From Notamacropus eugenii (Eukaryota; Chordata; Mammalia; Diprotodontia; Macropodidae), in contig NC_092872.1 of assembly GCF_028372415.1 (NCBI RefSeq), positions 265,757,008 to 265,821,007 on the forward strand: a stretch of DNA of 64,000 nt, read 5' to 3'. Shown in pieces: positions 21,340 through 33,500 of this stretch. Position 1 is the first letter of the stretch. Each line of letters begins with the position of its first letter. A model generated the notes under the pieces. That model worked only from the letters and a program-made list of their open reading frames with translations. It did no database searches and had not been told where the DNA came from. A program made the translations under genes and the position numbers.

Positions 21340-22170
21340 AAAAAAGATCTTGAAGGACTTGTAGTCAGGAGACTTGGGTTTGAGTACGTGATCTGATATT
21401 TTGCTAATTGTGTGACCATGGGAAACTCATTTTACTTCCCTGTGCCTTAGTTTCTCCAACTATAGAAGATAAGACCTGCAATTTCACTCCCAGATGAGGA
21501 AACACCCTCCACCAATGCAGGTTGGCACCTTCTCTGCAACTTGTAGTCTTAAAGGTTGCCTAGAGCACTGAAAGGTTTATTGATTTGTTCAAGGTCAAAC
21601 AGCTAGGTGCATCAGAGGCACATACTGTCATTATATATCAGAGCCCAGTGACTCTGGAAAAGTCACTTAACATCTCTGTGCCTCAATGTCCTCATCTGTA
21701 AAATGATGAATCAAATAAAATAGTATTTGTAAAACACTTTCTAAATATTACACTACTATACAAATCATAGCTCTTTATTGCTATTATTAATAATAATGCT
21801 TTTCTCCAGAGAAACATTAACCTTGCACATATTTTAAATGCACATAAAAGCACTTAATAAATGCTTGTTAATTGATATACAGGCAATGTCTCCCCAAAAG
21901 ACTTGAGAACAGCAATTGTTTCATTTTTTTTATTCCAGAACCTAGTAAAATGTCTCACACAGAGTAGGCAATAGATCAGTGTTTATGGATTGATCAAATT
22001 GGAATCAGAGGACTGGGTTCAGTTTCTGGATCTGTCACTTACTAGCTGGTGAAACCTATGACAAATCATTTTTCCCTCCCTGGACTTCAGTTCCCTCATG
22101 TATAAAAGGAGATAATTGGATAGGTAACCTCAGAGGTCCCTTCCAACTCTGAACCTATGATCCTCTGACC
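21340..22170 (+). repeat. Cluster of MIR, L2 and MIR3 fragments
   Basis: MIR (21345-21480), a minus-strand SINE variant with GCAACTTGTAGTCTTAAAGG (21500-21620), MIR (21640-21835), L2 termini (21845-21990), and a MIR3 (22000-22170) ending CCCTTCCAACTCTGAACCTA. Confidence 0.7.
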
Positions 22171-23520
22171 CTGGATATAGGGTTCCCTTGCAATTGGTAC
22201 AGAAAATAAAACCATCTCCTAAGGCAGCTTGTCATGAATGACAGTGTGGCATCCTGTTGAGGGAGAGAAACAGAGGCAGCTAGGGACTGAAAGTGCTGGA
22301 GAACTTGTTTTGTTTTGTGATTTTAAAGAAACAGGTTGCCAGGCCTTTAAAAACCATTACTGACAGGGGACAGTTGGAGAGCTCCATTTGACAATTACCA
22401 CTCACCCTGGGGACTGACAACCACTAACATTTGTAGAGTACCAAGGCTGGGGGCCAGAGATCAGCCAGCTAACAACTCAAGGAGGACAATAAACCCTCCA
22501 AATGTTCTACCCTGAGAGTTGTTACCATTGTGTAATGGAATTTGGTGATAAAAATAAAAAAAAACAATAAGAGCTTTCCATTTACAGCCCCTGCTATGAA
22601 ATCCCTGAAAGCCAATCTTGCCCTTTTGTGTCTGGATCTCTAAAGTCATTGAGTACAACAGTTGTTCAAGACTGGGAAAAACTCTCAGAGATAACATTTT
22701 TTCCTATAAACTCTTGTGTGAGAGACATTCTGACATCCAGACAGCTTCTCCTTCAAAGGTGTCTTAACTAAGTAGAATGAAAGCTGACTTCCATTTCAGG
22801 TTCATGGACCATGTCCATTATTTCTCTGGACTGGGCTTGTTTCATTTCTCCTACCTACTAAGGGAACTGAGCTCCAGTCAACCCTGAAGCTGCAGGAGTG
22901 GGAATTCTTGACAGTTTCATTTACCCTGTCAATTACATCTGCAATCTCAATGTACAAACTTCTCCAGCTTTATGGGTAAGGAAAAAGAGAGCAGAGGAGA
23001 GTGCTTTTCCCCCGGGACAAGAAGAAACATAACAGAATTTAAAAATATAGAAAAGAGGATTGAAATCCTCTATCTTCCATCCCACCCCACTCTTCAAATT
23101 CAAGTTCATTCCAAATTGCCTGCTGCACCCTCTGGATGACCAGACCTCCAGATACCATATCCTGAATGATTTAATCACTCAGCTTTGGAATCATCAGTGC
23201 AGTCCTGATTGATGAGTTAGCCAATTCAGAGCACATGGCTCACAATATCTAGCCAATCCTAGACCCCAAGTCATGCTCCCTATCCCAACTGACCATCCAA
23301 GCAGACTATTTCCTTGCCATCCGCCCTGTCACATTATGTTTTACACTCTGCCCTTCTCCTTTCTATCTACCACTTGCTCTGAGGCCAGTAACAAAATCAG
23401 TACTAATATGACTTCTAGAAAGCATGTATCAGTTGGGAGCTCTGTCATTCCCTATGCCATCCTTGTGACTTCCCAAACCAAAATCTTCCTAACCACCACT
23501 CCCTGTAATACTCTGTCTCC
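22170..23520. other. Largest low-repeat stretch of the left half
   Basis: About 1.3 kb without diagnostic repeat words. Minus-strand frames of 78 and 81 codons have no recognisable domain. Confidence 0.4.
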
Positions 23521-23640
23521 ACCTATTAGTATGTAAAGTCCTTAAAAGCAGGGACTGGAATCTGCTTTTGTGTTTGCATTTCCAACAATGAACCTCTTGC
23601 TTGGCATGGAGTAAGTGGCTAATAAATGTTTTTCATTCAC
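23520..23640 (+). repeat. L2 3' end
   Basis: AGTCCTTAAAAGCAGGGACT and GTGGCTAATAAATGTTTTTC mark the L2 terminus. Confidence 0.75.
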
Positions 23641-23699
23641 TGGCTATTGTTTGTTCTGATGCACACCAATTAGATGAGCATAGAGTAGAATAATATTGT

Positions 23700-24205
23700 T
23701 AATGGAAAGGCAATATGATACAGTAGAAAGAATTTATAATTCGGAGTCAGTGGACCTAGGTTCCAATCCTAGTTACCTTGGACAAGTCATTTATTCTCTG
23801 AGTACTCTAAGCAACTCTCTGAATATAAATTGCAGAGTGCTTTCTAGAAAAACTAGTGGGGGATGGGGTTAATGCTCAGACTTCCTAACAAAAACTACAT
23901 GGCAAAAAGGGCTCTTTGAGCCTGTGTCCAGATCAGTATATCTGCCACTTACCATTAGGACTTGGTCCTCTCCTATACTCTCACTATACTGTGATGGACA
24001 GTGCACTGTATTTGGATCACGGAAAATCTGAGTTTAAAGATGCTTCAGACACTTACAAGTCATGTGGTCCTGACCAGGTAACTTAACCTCTCCATTCCTC
24101 AGTTTTCTCATCTATAAAACAAGAACCACAGCAGTACCTACCTCAAAGGTAGAGATAATATATTTAAAATAGTTCACAAGCTTAAAGAAGTACTATATAA
24201 AAATT
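23700..24205 (+). repeat. Two plus-strand SINEs
   Basis: A MIR at about 23705-23870 (GGTTCCAATCCTAGTTACCT) and a second SINE at about 23995-24205 (CAGTTTTCTCATCTATAAAA). Confidence 0.75.
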
Positions 24206-24329
24206 ATTTTGTTTTAAAAATGATGTTTCTATGACCACTCTAGGAGTAGAGGAAAGATAGTTAAGCAACATTCCAGTGATACTGGAGTGTTTGGTGAGAG
24301 AGAAGGGAAGGAGGAAAGATTATCCCTGC

Positions 24330-24500
24330 ACCACCACCACCATCCGCATCATCAGCATCATTATCATCGCAGTCATCAACAATCATTATCAACTTCACCA
24401 CCATGATTACATCATTATCGCCATGATCATCATTGACATCTTCACCATCTACCTTACCACCACAGTCACCATAGGCTTCACCATAATCATCATCACCATT
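24330..24500. repeat. Imperfect (CAT/CAC)n repeat
   Basis: Long degenerate ATC/ACC trinucleotide tract. The Ile/Thr-rich plus frame (24276-24554) and Asp-rich minus frame (24261-24569) over it are low-complexity artefacts. Confidence 0.9.
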
Positions 24501-24554
24501 TCCTTTTTCTGGAACAGCATTCACCATCCTTCTGCATGTATTACTTCCTTTTGA

Positions 24555-24690
24555 CCCCCATAACATCATTGTGTATACATATAAGGTGGCATTATTCTCT
24601 CCCCTTCACAGCTAAATAAATGAATACAGATAGAGGTTAAATGACTTACTCAAGGTTACTCATCTAGTTGCTGATAGACTCAGGAGAACT
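24555..24690 (-). repeat. MIR SINE
   Basis: Antisense core GAGGTTAAATGACTTACTCA and an ACTCATCTAGTTGCTGA word. Confidence 0.6.
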
Positions 24691-24869
24691 TGGCTCAGTC
24701 TTCTTTCCACGACACCCCATAGTCTCCATTGTGAGGATGTTTCCAAAGACATCAATACTGTGGTCTATTTATGTTCTCAAGGAAACTGTAATGACTGGAG
24801 AATGGGGTCCTCAAAAAATCCTCCCAGCATGCCATGTGAGGATTAGCTGGAAGAATTAAGGACATGTCA

Positions 24870-25210
24870 TGTGCAGAAGAGACTTATTAAGACACAACAA
24901 TGTCTTCAAGTATTTGAAGGACTGTTGAGTGGAAGATTAGTCAGCCTTGTTCTGCTTGGCACTGGGCAGCAGAACAAGGAGCCACGGGTGAGAATTACAA
25001 AGAAGTCAGTTTTAGATTTGACGTTAGAAGAAACTTCCTTCTAATTAAACCTGTCCAAAAGGAAAATGACTTGCTGGGTGGGCCATGGGTCTACCCTTAC
25101 CAGAAGTCTTCAAGCAAAGCTTGGGAATGGTGTAAAGGGGAATCTTGCCCTAGTACAGGTTGAAATAGAAGTCTACTGAGTTTCTTTCCAGCTTTGAGAT
25201 ACTGTCATGG
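24870..25210 (+). repeat. CR1-L3 LINE 3' end
   Basis: Includes CAAGTATTTGAAGGACTGTT, AGAAGAAACTTCCTTCTAAT and a terminal TTTCTTTCCAGCTTTGAGAT, the usual end of CR1-L3. Confidence 0.75.
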
Positions 25211-25544
25211 GATTGTTTGTGCTTTCTGAGGAGGAACAACCAACCCATTGAGTGCATGGGAGAATAAAAGAGTAATTCTTAACCCACATCCACACATGAA
25301 TATATCCCTGATTGTCTAGATAGCCTTATGCCATTTTTTTAGTTCCAGCTGCTGCTGAAGTCAAGGGGCTATCAAGATTAAACTGACTCAGAGAGTAATG
25401 GGAACAAACCAAGGGACTAGAGTTGAAAAATTAATACTGTATCAAAATGAAAATGAGATCATGGAAACAGATCTTCACCATTAGTTGTTAGTGTCTTACC
25501 CTAACTCAAAAATTACTTTATATTCACAAGTATTTGTGTTTACT

Positions 25545-25985
25545 TCAGTGTGTGCATGTGTGTGTTTGTGTGTATGTGTGTGTGTGTAGTTTCTTCTATA
25601 AGAATACAAACTCCTTGAGGGCAAGTACAATTAAGTGTTTGTATTCTTGGTAGGGAGCACAGTGTTTGACCCCCACCCCCACCCCAGTCAGTTCTTATTG
25701 AATAAATAAATGAAAAGCAGGGTTTCAACAGTGAAAGATAATATTGCGGCAGAAATTGTTAAATCCTGTCATTGTATCCACAGATCCTAGCATGGAGCCT
25801 GGCACATATTAGATGCCTATAAATGCTTGCTAAATGATTGATAGTGAGGAAAGTACTGAATCCCAAGGCAGAAGATCTAGGCTTGAATGCTGGCTCTGAC
25901 CCTTGCTAACTATGTAGTCAAGTCCCTAAACATCTCTAATCCTCAATTTCCTCACCCATAAAATGGAGATAACTCCAGTTAACAG
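25545..25985 (+). repeat. (TG)n, two L2 3' ends and a MIR
   Basis: TG tract 25549-25589, L2 termini at 25590-25715 and 25770-25850, then MIR at 25855-25985 (CTCAATTTCCTCACCCATAA). Confidence 0.75.
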
Positions 25986-26019
25986 TAGGCAGTTCTACTG
26001 TCTACCTCACGCTGTTTGG

Positions 26020-26440
26020 CAAACAATGAGTTGCAAAGACCAGAGTCTATCTGGTTTTTACAGAAAATGAAGCAGGCCCAGAAAACTTATGATTTGCTGA
26101 AGGTCACACAGGGGTACCTAGCACATGTGGGATCCAAACCAGGGCTTCTAACTCCAAGTCTAGTGCTCTCCCACATCAGATTGTTGGAAGGAAAGCACTT
26201 TGTAAACACTAGCACAGTCAGAAAACATGAACTTTTAACAATGACCCCAAAGTCAAGTCTACAAATGTTATTAATCATGTATGAAGTGCTGAGCACTATG
26301 CTAGATACTAGAGATACAAAAATGGTTCCCTCCCCAAAAAAATGTCTCCTGTCCTCAAGAGTACCATATTCTATTGGGGAAAAAAACATGTACATAACTA
26401 AGTCCATACAAGATATCTACAGAATAGAGGGAGAGTAACC
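26020..26440 (-). repeat. MIR SINE and L2 fragment
   Basis: 26040-26180 is antisense MIR (GCTGAAGGTCACACAGGGGT). 26270-26440 is antisense L2 (GTCCTCAAGAGTACCATATT). A 140-codon plus frame crossing both is a repeat artefact. Confidence 0.75.
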
Positions 26441-27195
26441 TTAGCAAAAAAGGCACTAGTGACAGTTCGTTATGGGGTGGGGACTGCCAAATGCCCATCA
26501 ACTGCCTGCCAATATGCAAGGGAATATTCCCCAGACTCTTCTAAAAGTGGCTGAGCCACTCTGTCCTACTTCGTCCCAGGTGGGAGGAACACAGAAAGAG
26601 CAGAGTTGAGCAGCACCAGAGAAGGAAGCTGGCTGACCGTGAGTCGGAAATGGCAGGTGATTATAGGATGCATCATCTCTCTCAGCTCTCATTAGAACCT
26701 TGAAACGTCAGTTTTCTCCTTTCCCAGGGAGGCTGTTGTCAGCTGCTGGAGCTTTCGACATCAGTTGTCACCATGAATGGCGCCTGGCAGAAGCAAGAAG
26801 CTTGGGGATCCCTGATGTGCGGCTGTTGTTTCTTCAAGAAGGATGGGCCTTTTCTGGGTACCTTTTTTGGTCTTTTTACCCAAATATGATGGCCAATGAT
26901 GAAAAACAAGCTTATCATATTTCCCAAACTTGGCAGTTATGACAGTTTTATTCCAGTGCCTTATTAAGCTTATCCACATATTTGCATAATTAAATGCAGA
27001 TCTGTTTTTTCTCTCCACATCTGTCACTCATGTAGCAGTGGAATATGACAATTCCAGAAGTCTGCCTTCCTAAGTGAAAGTCTGGCAGATTTCAGGCAAA
27101 ACCAGCTGGTGACCTAGCGAATGTCCACCAATGGAAACCCAGATGATTGGTGCAGATGGATGGCTCTGCTCCATCCTGCTGAGATGTAGTTGGCT
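26440..27195. other. Low-repeat stretch, conserved-element candidate
   Basis: No repeat words are seen between about 26470 and 27195. The part at 26690-27070 keeps overlapping open frames on both strands and a few CpGs. A short ATG frame (26773, starting MNGAWQKQEAWG) has an acceptable initiation context but ends after 38 codons. I do not call a gene. Confidence 0.35.
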
Positions 27196-27199
27196 TGCT

Positions 27200-27720
27200 T
27201 TTCATAGACTTTTGGAATTTGAAAGTGCCTTAGAAATCATCTGGTTCAATCCTTTCACTTCCAGAAGAGGAAACTGAGGTCCAGAGAGATTAAATAACAT
27301 GGTTAATATTGTGCAAGTACTTAGCTAGTAGTCCAGCTGGAACTAGAATTGAATTTTGTATTCCAGTCAAGTACGGTTTCCAGTATATTCACATAATGAC
27401 TTTGATAGTATGAGAGTTGTATGCAAATATTTGAAGATTTCTCCTATGAAAGAGAGATTAGACTTGTTCTGTCTTGAGATGACCATAGCAAGGGGGTAGA
27501 AGTCATAAAGAGGAAGATTTATCCTTAGTATAAGGAAAAACTTCCTGATGTTGAGAGCAATCCAAAAGGCTAATGCAGAAATTAGTGGGTTCCCTTCACT
27601 TTAGATCTTCAAACAAAGGCATGTTTTCCAGGGATGGGGGTCAAGGGTTTTCTTGCTCAGGTTCAGGTTGAGCTAGATGGCTTCTGAGGTTCCTTCCGAC
27701 TCTGAGATTCTATGTGTGAA
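27200..27720. repeat. MIR3 (-) then CR1-L3 3' end (+)
   Basis: 27205-27355 is antisense MIR3 (GAGGAAACTGAGGTCCAGAG). 27400-27720 is a plus-strand CR1-L3 terminus ending CTTCCGACTCTGAGATTCTA. Confidence 0.8.
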
Positions 27721-27824
27721 ATCAACCCGGAAGGGTCTCCTGGCATAAACAGAGATGGTTTTGCCAAGCTCATGGCTCCATTGAGCTTTGTTCATCTCAG
27801 CAACATCTTCTTCCACTCTAATAT

Positions 27825-28390
27825 CAGCATTTACTAAATGCCTAACTTAACCCAAGGACCACTATCAAGTCTATCAAATGGATAGAAAGCATCATATGTT
27901 GCAGCCTCTGTCTTCAAAAAATTTGCAATGACCATCTTGTTGGGAAGATGAGATGTTCACATGTCAAACTGGTCAAGAACAATATAAAACAATTAGCAGC
28001 GGAAGGCTCAAGTAAGTGTTTTTGTATACCATTTTGTATGGTACGAGTAGTCAGGCACATATGGTAATAAATAATAATATATCACATTTATATAGCCCTT
28101 AAAATTGGGGAAAAAACTCTATAGATATTATCTCATTTGACCCTCACAACAAACTTCTGAGGTCATTATCCCTATTTTATAGGGAGGAAACTGAGGTTAG
28201 TAGATGTTGGGTCAAGATCACACAGCCAGTATCTGAAGAAGGATTTGAACACAGATTTTCCCAATTCCAAGTCCACTACAAGTCATCTCTCACTACTGTA
28301 ATTCAGCTCCTCAAATGTCACCTGAAGGTAGGCTTCTAGTCATGTCCCCTCCTGGAACCCCACTTTCCTCAAAAATTCAATTAAACAAAT
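27825..28390 (-). repeat. L2 fragment, SINE, L2 fragment
   Basis: An antisense L2 piece (27825-27985), an antisense marsupial SINE (28060-28290; ATTTATATAGCCCTTAAAAT, CAAGATCACACAGCCAGTAT), and a plus-strand L2 piece (28310-28390; CAGCTCCTCAAATGTCACCT). Confidence 0.75.
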
Positions 28391-28600
28391 AAGCCAACAA
28401 AAAGTTAGTAATGCCACAGTGCCCTAGGCACTGTGCTAGGCCATGGAGATATAATGACCAAATATCTCCTGAAATTCAACAAATATTTAGTAAGTGCCTA
28501 TCATGTGAATTTCCCTGGAGTACGCATTGGGGAGACAAACACACGTGATAATCATTTGCTTACATATCATATTTAATCTCTCCTGTTAAGGAGTTGGATG

Positions 28601-28604
<4 letters not shown>

Positions 28605-28640
<36 letters not shown>
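28605..28640. repeat. (GA)n microsatellite
   Basis: About 18 uninterrupted GA units. Confidence 0.95.
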
Positions 28641-28644
<4 letters not shown>

Positions 28645-28854
28645 CTATATGATAGTGGCCATGTCCCTTGCCCTTTCCATGCCTTCATCTCATCTGAAAA
28701 GCTTGGTGGTTAGGGTTAGAATTTCCCTCTTGAAGTAACCGAAGCTTACAAATGCTGGCTGAATTGAACTTGAGGTAAGCACTGTAGCCAATAGAAACAT
28801 GTAAGGAGGGGAAGGAATGGCAGGCACTATGCTAAGTGTTTTACAAATATTATC

Positions 28855-29360
28855 TCATTAGAAAGATCTTATAGGTCATCTAGTCCAACCCCTTCATTGC
28901 AGAGATGAGGAAACTGAGGCTCAGAAAGGTGACGTGACTTGCCCAGGGTCAAACAGCCAGTGGCAAAGCCATGACTGGAACTCATTACTTGGCTTCCAGA
29001 CCAACAGACTTTGCATTATACCACACTGCCTCCATAGAGCAAGCTACAATACCAGGCACACAGCAGGCACTCAATATTTGTTGGCTTCCAATTTTCTTTA
29101 GTCCTTAGAGCTCTGGAAATAGCTCTGAGGTCACTTACTATATGCCCTAAGTCACAGAAATAACAGAATCTAGATTTGGTAGCAACCTCAGGGGCTCTCT
29201 TGTTTTTCTGAACAAAGTCCACTGTGACATACCTGGCAAGTGGACGTTCAGCCTTTGCTTAGAGACTTCCAGAAACAGGAAATTCATCACCCCTACCCCC
29301 AAATCAACCCCATCCACTCTAGAATTACTCTCATTGTTAGGATGCTTTCCTTTGTTACCT
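28855..29360 (-). repeat. MIR3, L2 tip and CR1-L3 fragment
   Basis: 28855-29035 is antisense MIR3 (TAGGTCATCTAGTCCAACCC, GACTTGCCCAGGGTCAAACA). 29036-29090 is a plus-strand L2 tip. 29215-29360 is antisense CR1-L3 (ACGTTCAGCCTTTGCTTAGA). Confidence 0.75.
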
Positions 29361-29374
29361 GTAAAACACTGGAT

Positions 29375-29620
29375 TAGAGGAAGGGTAGGTGGTAACAGTA
29401 GATAGAGTGATGAACCTGGAGTCAGGAAGACCTGAGTTCAGATCCTATCTCAGGTACTTACTGTGTGTCCCTAAGCTAGTCACTTAGCCCATCTGCTTCA
29501 GTTTCCTCATCTTTAATATGGAGATAATAATGTTACCTACCTCCAAGTTAGTGTAATGATAAAATGAGGTTGTATTTACAAGGTGTTTTGCAAACCATGA
29601 AGAGCTATATAAATGCTGAG
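29375..29620 (+). repeat. Full-length marsupial tRNA-SINE
   Basis: Head GGTAGGTGGTAACAGTAGAT, GAGTTCAGATCCTATCTCAG, core CAGTTTCCTCATCTTTAATA and tail AAACCATGAAGAGCTATATA. Confidence 0.9.
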
Positions 29621-31740
29621 AATCCTATCCCAGAGAAAAATAATAGAAGAGAATGGGAGGATGAACCTTCTTTCCAAAATCACCCTCCCCATAAAGAGAA
29701 TCCCCCTCACAGGAGAGGGGAGCTGGCAGCCCTCCCCATTGGCTTACTGAATTCATCCAACCTGTCTCTTCTCTGTAGAGATCCCTTATATCATGTTAAC
29801 TAGTTTCAGGGCTTCTAATGGAGGTGGAAAGACACGCTTAAGTAAATTTCAAAGTCATTTGAAGTGCCCAAATTTGAAATTTGCTCAAAGATGGTAAACT
29901 TTGAAAAGGCTTTGTCTCCGGCATCGTGCCTCCACAAAAGTGTACCAAGTTTCAGGATAAGCCTGACAATATCCCAGAGTAGGAGCCCTGGACCCAGACA
30001 ACAAAAACCTACAAGCCCAAGGCAAGAAACTATTTGTTCAAAGCTTATCAAGAAGTCTCAAAATGGAAGGAACTTTATTTCTCATCCCATTCAGCAGTTT
30101 CAGACCTTGACAGCTGCATATCACTTACAGCACAATAAGCATGGAGAAAGCCCAGACCAATAGCAATAGGTCTAGGCCAATGGCATGTGAGACTCATATT
30201 CTGAATACACCTTGATTCATTACTGGATAGTTCTCTGATTGTTAACTTTATATTGAACTTGTTCTCCTAAAATAGTGATTTCCTTCAGCGAAGGATTTGG
30301 TTTGATATGCTGAAGGTATAAAGATCCAATGCTTAAATCACAGCAGATCATCTTAAAAAAATAATAAAGTACCATGTTTTGGTACCTTAACCAAGGTACC
30401 TCAATCAATGTCAATTGAATTGAATCTGTGGAAAGTGTTTCAAATATGTGTGAAAAGGCCTTATAAAGTTCATGTCTCTGATGAGCCATTGTATGAACTG
30501 GAATTACCTTGCATTGCACAAGAAGATTGTTAGGATTGGCTGAGGAAACCTGGTCATGCGCTAGGAGTCATCTGTAAAATATTAAGTTTATTCAGAGTCT
30601 AAGTTACCCAAGAGACTGGAGTAAGAATAGCATTTTAGTAAATTACTTTGAGGAAAAGCTGCTTTACTTTGGTTTAAGTCTAGACTAGGTCTCCTTCCCC
30701 ATCCTCCTTGACCAGTTTTGAAATATCTGATGACTTTGGCTTTTTCATCCTCATCATCCTAGCATCATCTCCCATGACAACAACTACTAAATACAATATA
30801 GGAAACCACATTCATGAATCTACAAGGAGTTCACCAGATGACCTACAGCATTCCAAAGGAGCATGACTTTAGGACTCTACAAATGGGGCTGCAAGAAGCT
30901 GTGAATTTCCCCTTTTTCCACATGTGTTCTCTAAGTTTGAGCCCACTTTCCCTTGGATGCTGTATGTACTAGTGGAAGAGGGTGCCATAGGCTTAGGGGG
31001 AGGGGCAGCATGTTTTGTACCAACTATACCACTAATTGACCAATATATATTTGTCAATGTCCCTCTTTCTTTAAAAAAAATGTGATCTGTCTTACTGGCA
31101 TATACTAATAGCCATGGTGGGAAACACACTGGTAGGGGCTTATGAGTTATAGTACTAGAAAAGACAACCCCTTTAATCCCTCTGAGGTTCCCTGAGGAGA
31201 CATGGTAGCCATACTCTGGGGACCTGCCTCATCAGAGTTGGGACAGTCATCTTAGAGCATATGTTACAAAGATTTTTTAGCAGAAATAGTGAAATAACCA
31301 AAGCTATGCTTTAATCAATTCAGAGACTGGAATAGAGAGGGAGGAAATGCTGAAAGCAATAAGGCTAGTGAGGAAGTTGTTGTCTGAGGACTTTCTCATG
31401 TACGTTGCTTTGTGTAGCTTTATCTCTCCTGAGAAAGCACTTTGAAAAATATGTATATGTAGAAGATTATGATCAGGAGGGAGACTGATAAATTTTATAA
31501 GTTGCCTTCAAGGTCAATAGACTAAAGGGATTCTAGACCAGAAGAGAATGGATAGTCTATTACCCCAAGCCTTCACTTGAAAACCTCACTTGATACCCCA
31601 AGACTTTAAATCTGGGGGGGTCCCTGCAGCGCAGAGGCACTGTCCAAGCAGGTTAGCATTTGGCAGGACATCCTCAAGAACAAACAGGGATGGGGAGATA
31701 CCATCCAACCAAAAAACCCTTCCTTAAGGGTCATTCTAAA
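29620..31740. other. Longest unique stretch of the window
   Basis: About 2.1 kb with no recognised repeat. It holds two perfect inverted repeats: AAATTTCAAA/TTTGAAATTT (29844-29853 and 29873-29882) and GGTACCTT/AAGGTACC (30381-30400). No frame longer than 99 codons exists and none has a recognisable domain. Confidence 0.4.
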
Positions 31741-31744
31741 CAAG

Positions 31745-31990
31745 ACCAGAACACTAGAGGCTATAAAATGAAAATGAGCAATAGAGATCATCTAGCCCGT
31801 ATCTCTCATTTGGGTCATCTAAAGATCTAGATTCAAATTCTGGCTCTTCGATTTAGTACTTGTATCACCTAAGTCTGTCATTTGATGATCTGAGACCCAA
31901 AAGGGAGAAGCCACTTCCCTGAGATCACACAGGCAACAGATTCAGGGTTAAATGTTCAATGAATGAATGAAATCATGGCCGTCTGACTCC
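31745..31990. repeat. MIR3 (-) interrupted by a plus-strand MIR
   Basis: Antisense MIR3 parts (GAGATCATCTAGCCCGTATC and AGATCACACAGGCAACAGAT) flank a short sense-strand MIR head (AGATTCAAATTCTGGCTCTT). Confidence 0.6.
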
Positions 31991-32239
31991 AAATACCTTC
32001 TTTCAACCACATCATATGATCAGAAGAGAAGCCATTTAAGTACCTAGTCCTACAACCAAACTTTTCCAAAAGTTGTATCCTTTCTGATCATTTTACCAAG
32101 GTACACTCTTGCCACAAAGTCTAGAGAGATACTTCCATTTCATGGGCATACCCCCATGCCCTGCAGGAATTTCTCAGGTAGTGATATGTCTAAGGACAAG
32201 AGTATACATTAGCCTAATCCTCCAGGAACAAAACACCAA

Positions 32240-32512
32240 AACTATAGTCTCCTAGTCAATTGCAACAGACTCTTAATTAGTCTCCCTATATCCAGTCTCT
32301 CCCTTCTCCAATAAATCCTGTACACAGATGCCAAATTGATACACCTAAAGGTACAAATCTGACCATGGTCCTCCCTGCTCAAGAAGATTTAATACAATGT
32401 TCTTTACTTTCTCTCTCAGCTGCCCACAAAGATGCCCACACCTTTGATCCCACCATCATCCAAAATTGCTACACTTCCATGTTTTAGAACTCCAAAGTTC
32501 CTTTGATCACTT
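32240..32512 (+). repeat. L2 LINE, 3'-ORF2 region
   Basis: Sense L2 words are TTAATTAGTCTCCCTATATC, ACACAGATGCCAAATTGATA and AATCTGACCATGGTCCTCCC. Confidence 0.75.
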
Positions 32513-32705
32513 CTGGGAATTCTTAATCTTTTTTGTATCATGTACCTTTTTGGCAGTCTGGTTTAATCTATGGACCCCTTCTCAGAATCAGGTATTTAAA
32601 TGCACAGAATAAGATATATTGGATTACCAAGGAAACTAATGAAGTTGAAATATAGTTATAAAAATATTTTTTTAAAGTTCATAGACTCCAGATTAAGAGC
32701 CACTG
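32513..32705 (+). mobile_element. hAT-like miniature DNA transposon
   Basis: About 190 bases from GGGAATTCTTAATCTTTTTT to GATTAAGAGCCACTGA, with the internal ATCTATGGACCCCTTCTCAG shared with the copies at 4309-4506 and 48442-48630. The ends form an imperfect inverted repeat (ATTCTTAATC versus GATTAAGAGC). Confidence 0.65.
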
Positions 32706-33500
32706 ACCTATTCATAATCTCCTTCCATTCTAGCTTCCCCAGTGCCTCACTCCTCTTAACCCCATTTTTCATCCCCCTCAAGAGCTTCAAATTCTTCGCC
32801 CTTCAGTATTTTTAAGCCATCACCTTTGTTCTGGCTTCTCTCTCCAGTCCTGTCCCCTTGAATCCCTAGCTTCCTTATCCAATCACTATTCACATTTTGA
32901 GAAACTCCAATCCACCACCTGCTTCTTCCATTCCTACTCACTTCCTACTGAACAGAGCTGAAGAAAATCCATTAACTGTGCTCACTGGATCTGCTATGAA
33001 TTCATATTACAGAATCTCAAACGGGCCCTTAGTGCAATGAAATAAACATCTTATTGCTCCCCTAATTAATTTCCTACTCTACAATACCTATTCCAAAACT
33101 TCTATTTCTCACCTCAAGCATCCAACAGCAACCCCCTGTCCTCATACTCTTATCGTAGGACCTTTCCTCATAAAACCTATCCATGGAGAATTCCCTTTTT
33201 TTCTCTCCTCCTCACCTGAAACTTTCTCTTCCTATCTCCAACTCCCTAACCAATTCAAACCCTACTTATCCATCTCCTCTATCATTTTCTCCTTTATCCC
33301 ATCATCTGATGAAAAGAGGTCCCTTCTCCTCCCCAAAGTCAATAACTCTGCATGTACCTATAACAACAAACCACCACTATGAGACCCAAGAACTCAAAAA
33401 CTGTAAGGGCTTTCTCTTAATGATGGACCCTTTAGGTCTGGATCTATGGTTCAGACTGGGTTCAGTCCTGGAGGAGTCTGGTCTCTAATTAGAATGGGAC
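32706..33500. other. Pyrimidine-rich stretch, probably degraded LINE
   Basis: CT-rich plus strand with CTTCTTCC-like runs. The left end (to about 32780) could continue the L2 interrupted by the hAT element. The remainder is not assigned. Confidence 0.35.

Noticed and set aside
24261..24569. Asp-rich minus-strand frame of 102 codons
   Set aside because: Produced by the imperfect CAT/CAC trinucleotide repeat.
26016..26438. 140-codon plus-strand frame
   Set aside because: It spans an antisense MIR and an antisense L2. No domain, and the frame follows repeat boundaries.
26773..26889. Short ATG frame beginning MNGAWQKQEAWG as a micropeptide or first exon
   Set aside because: Only 38 codons, no homology recognised, and no clear donor site at a useful phase. 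Kept only as part of a conserved-element candidate.
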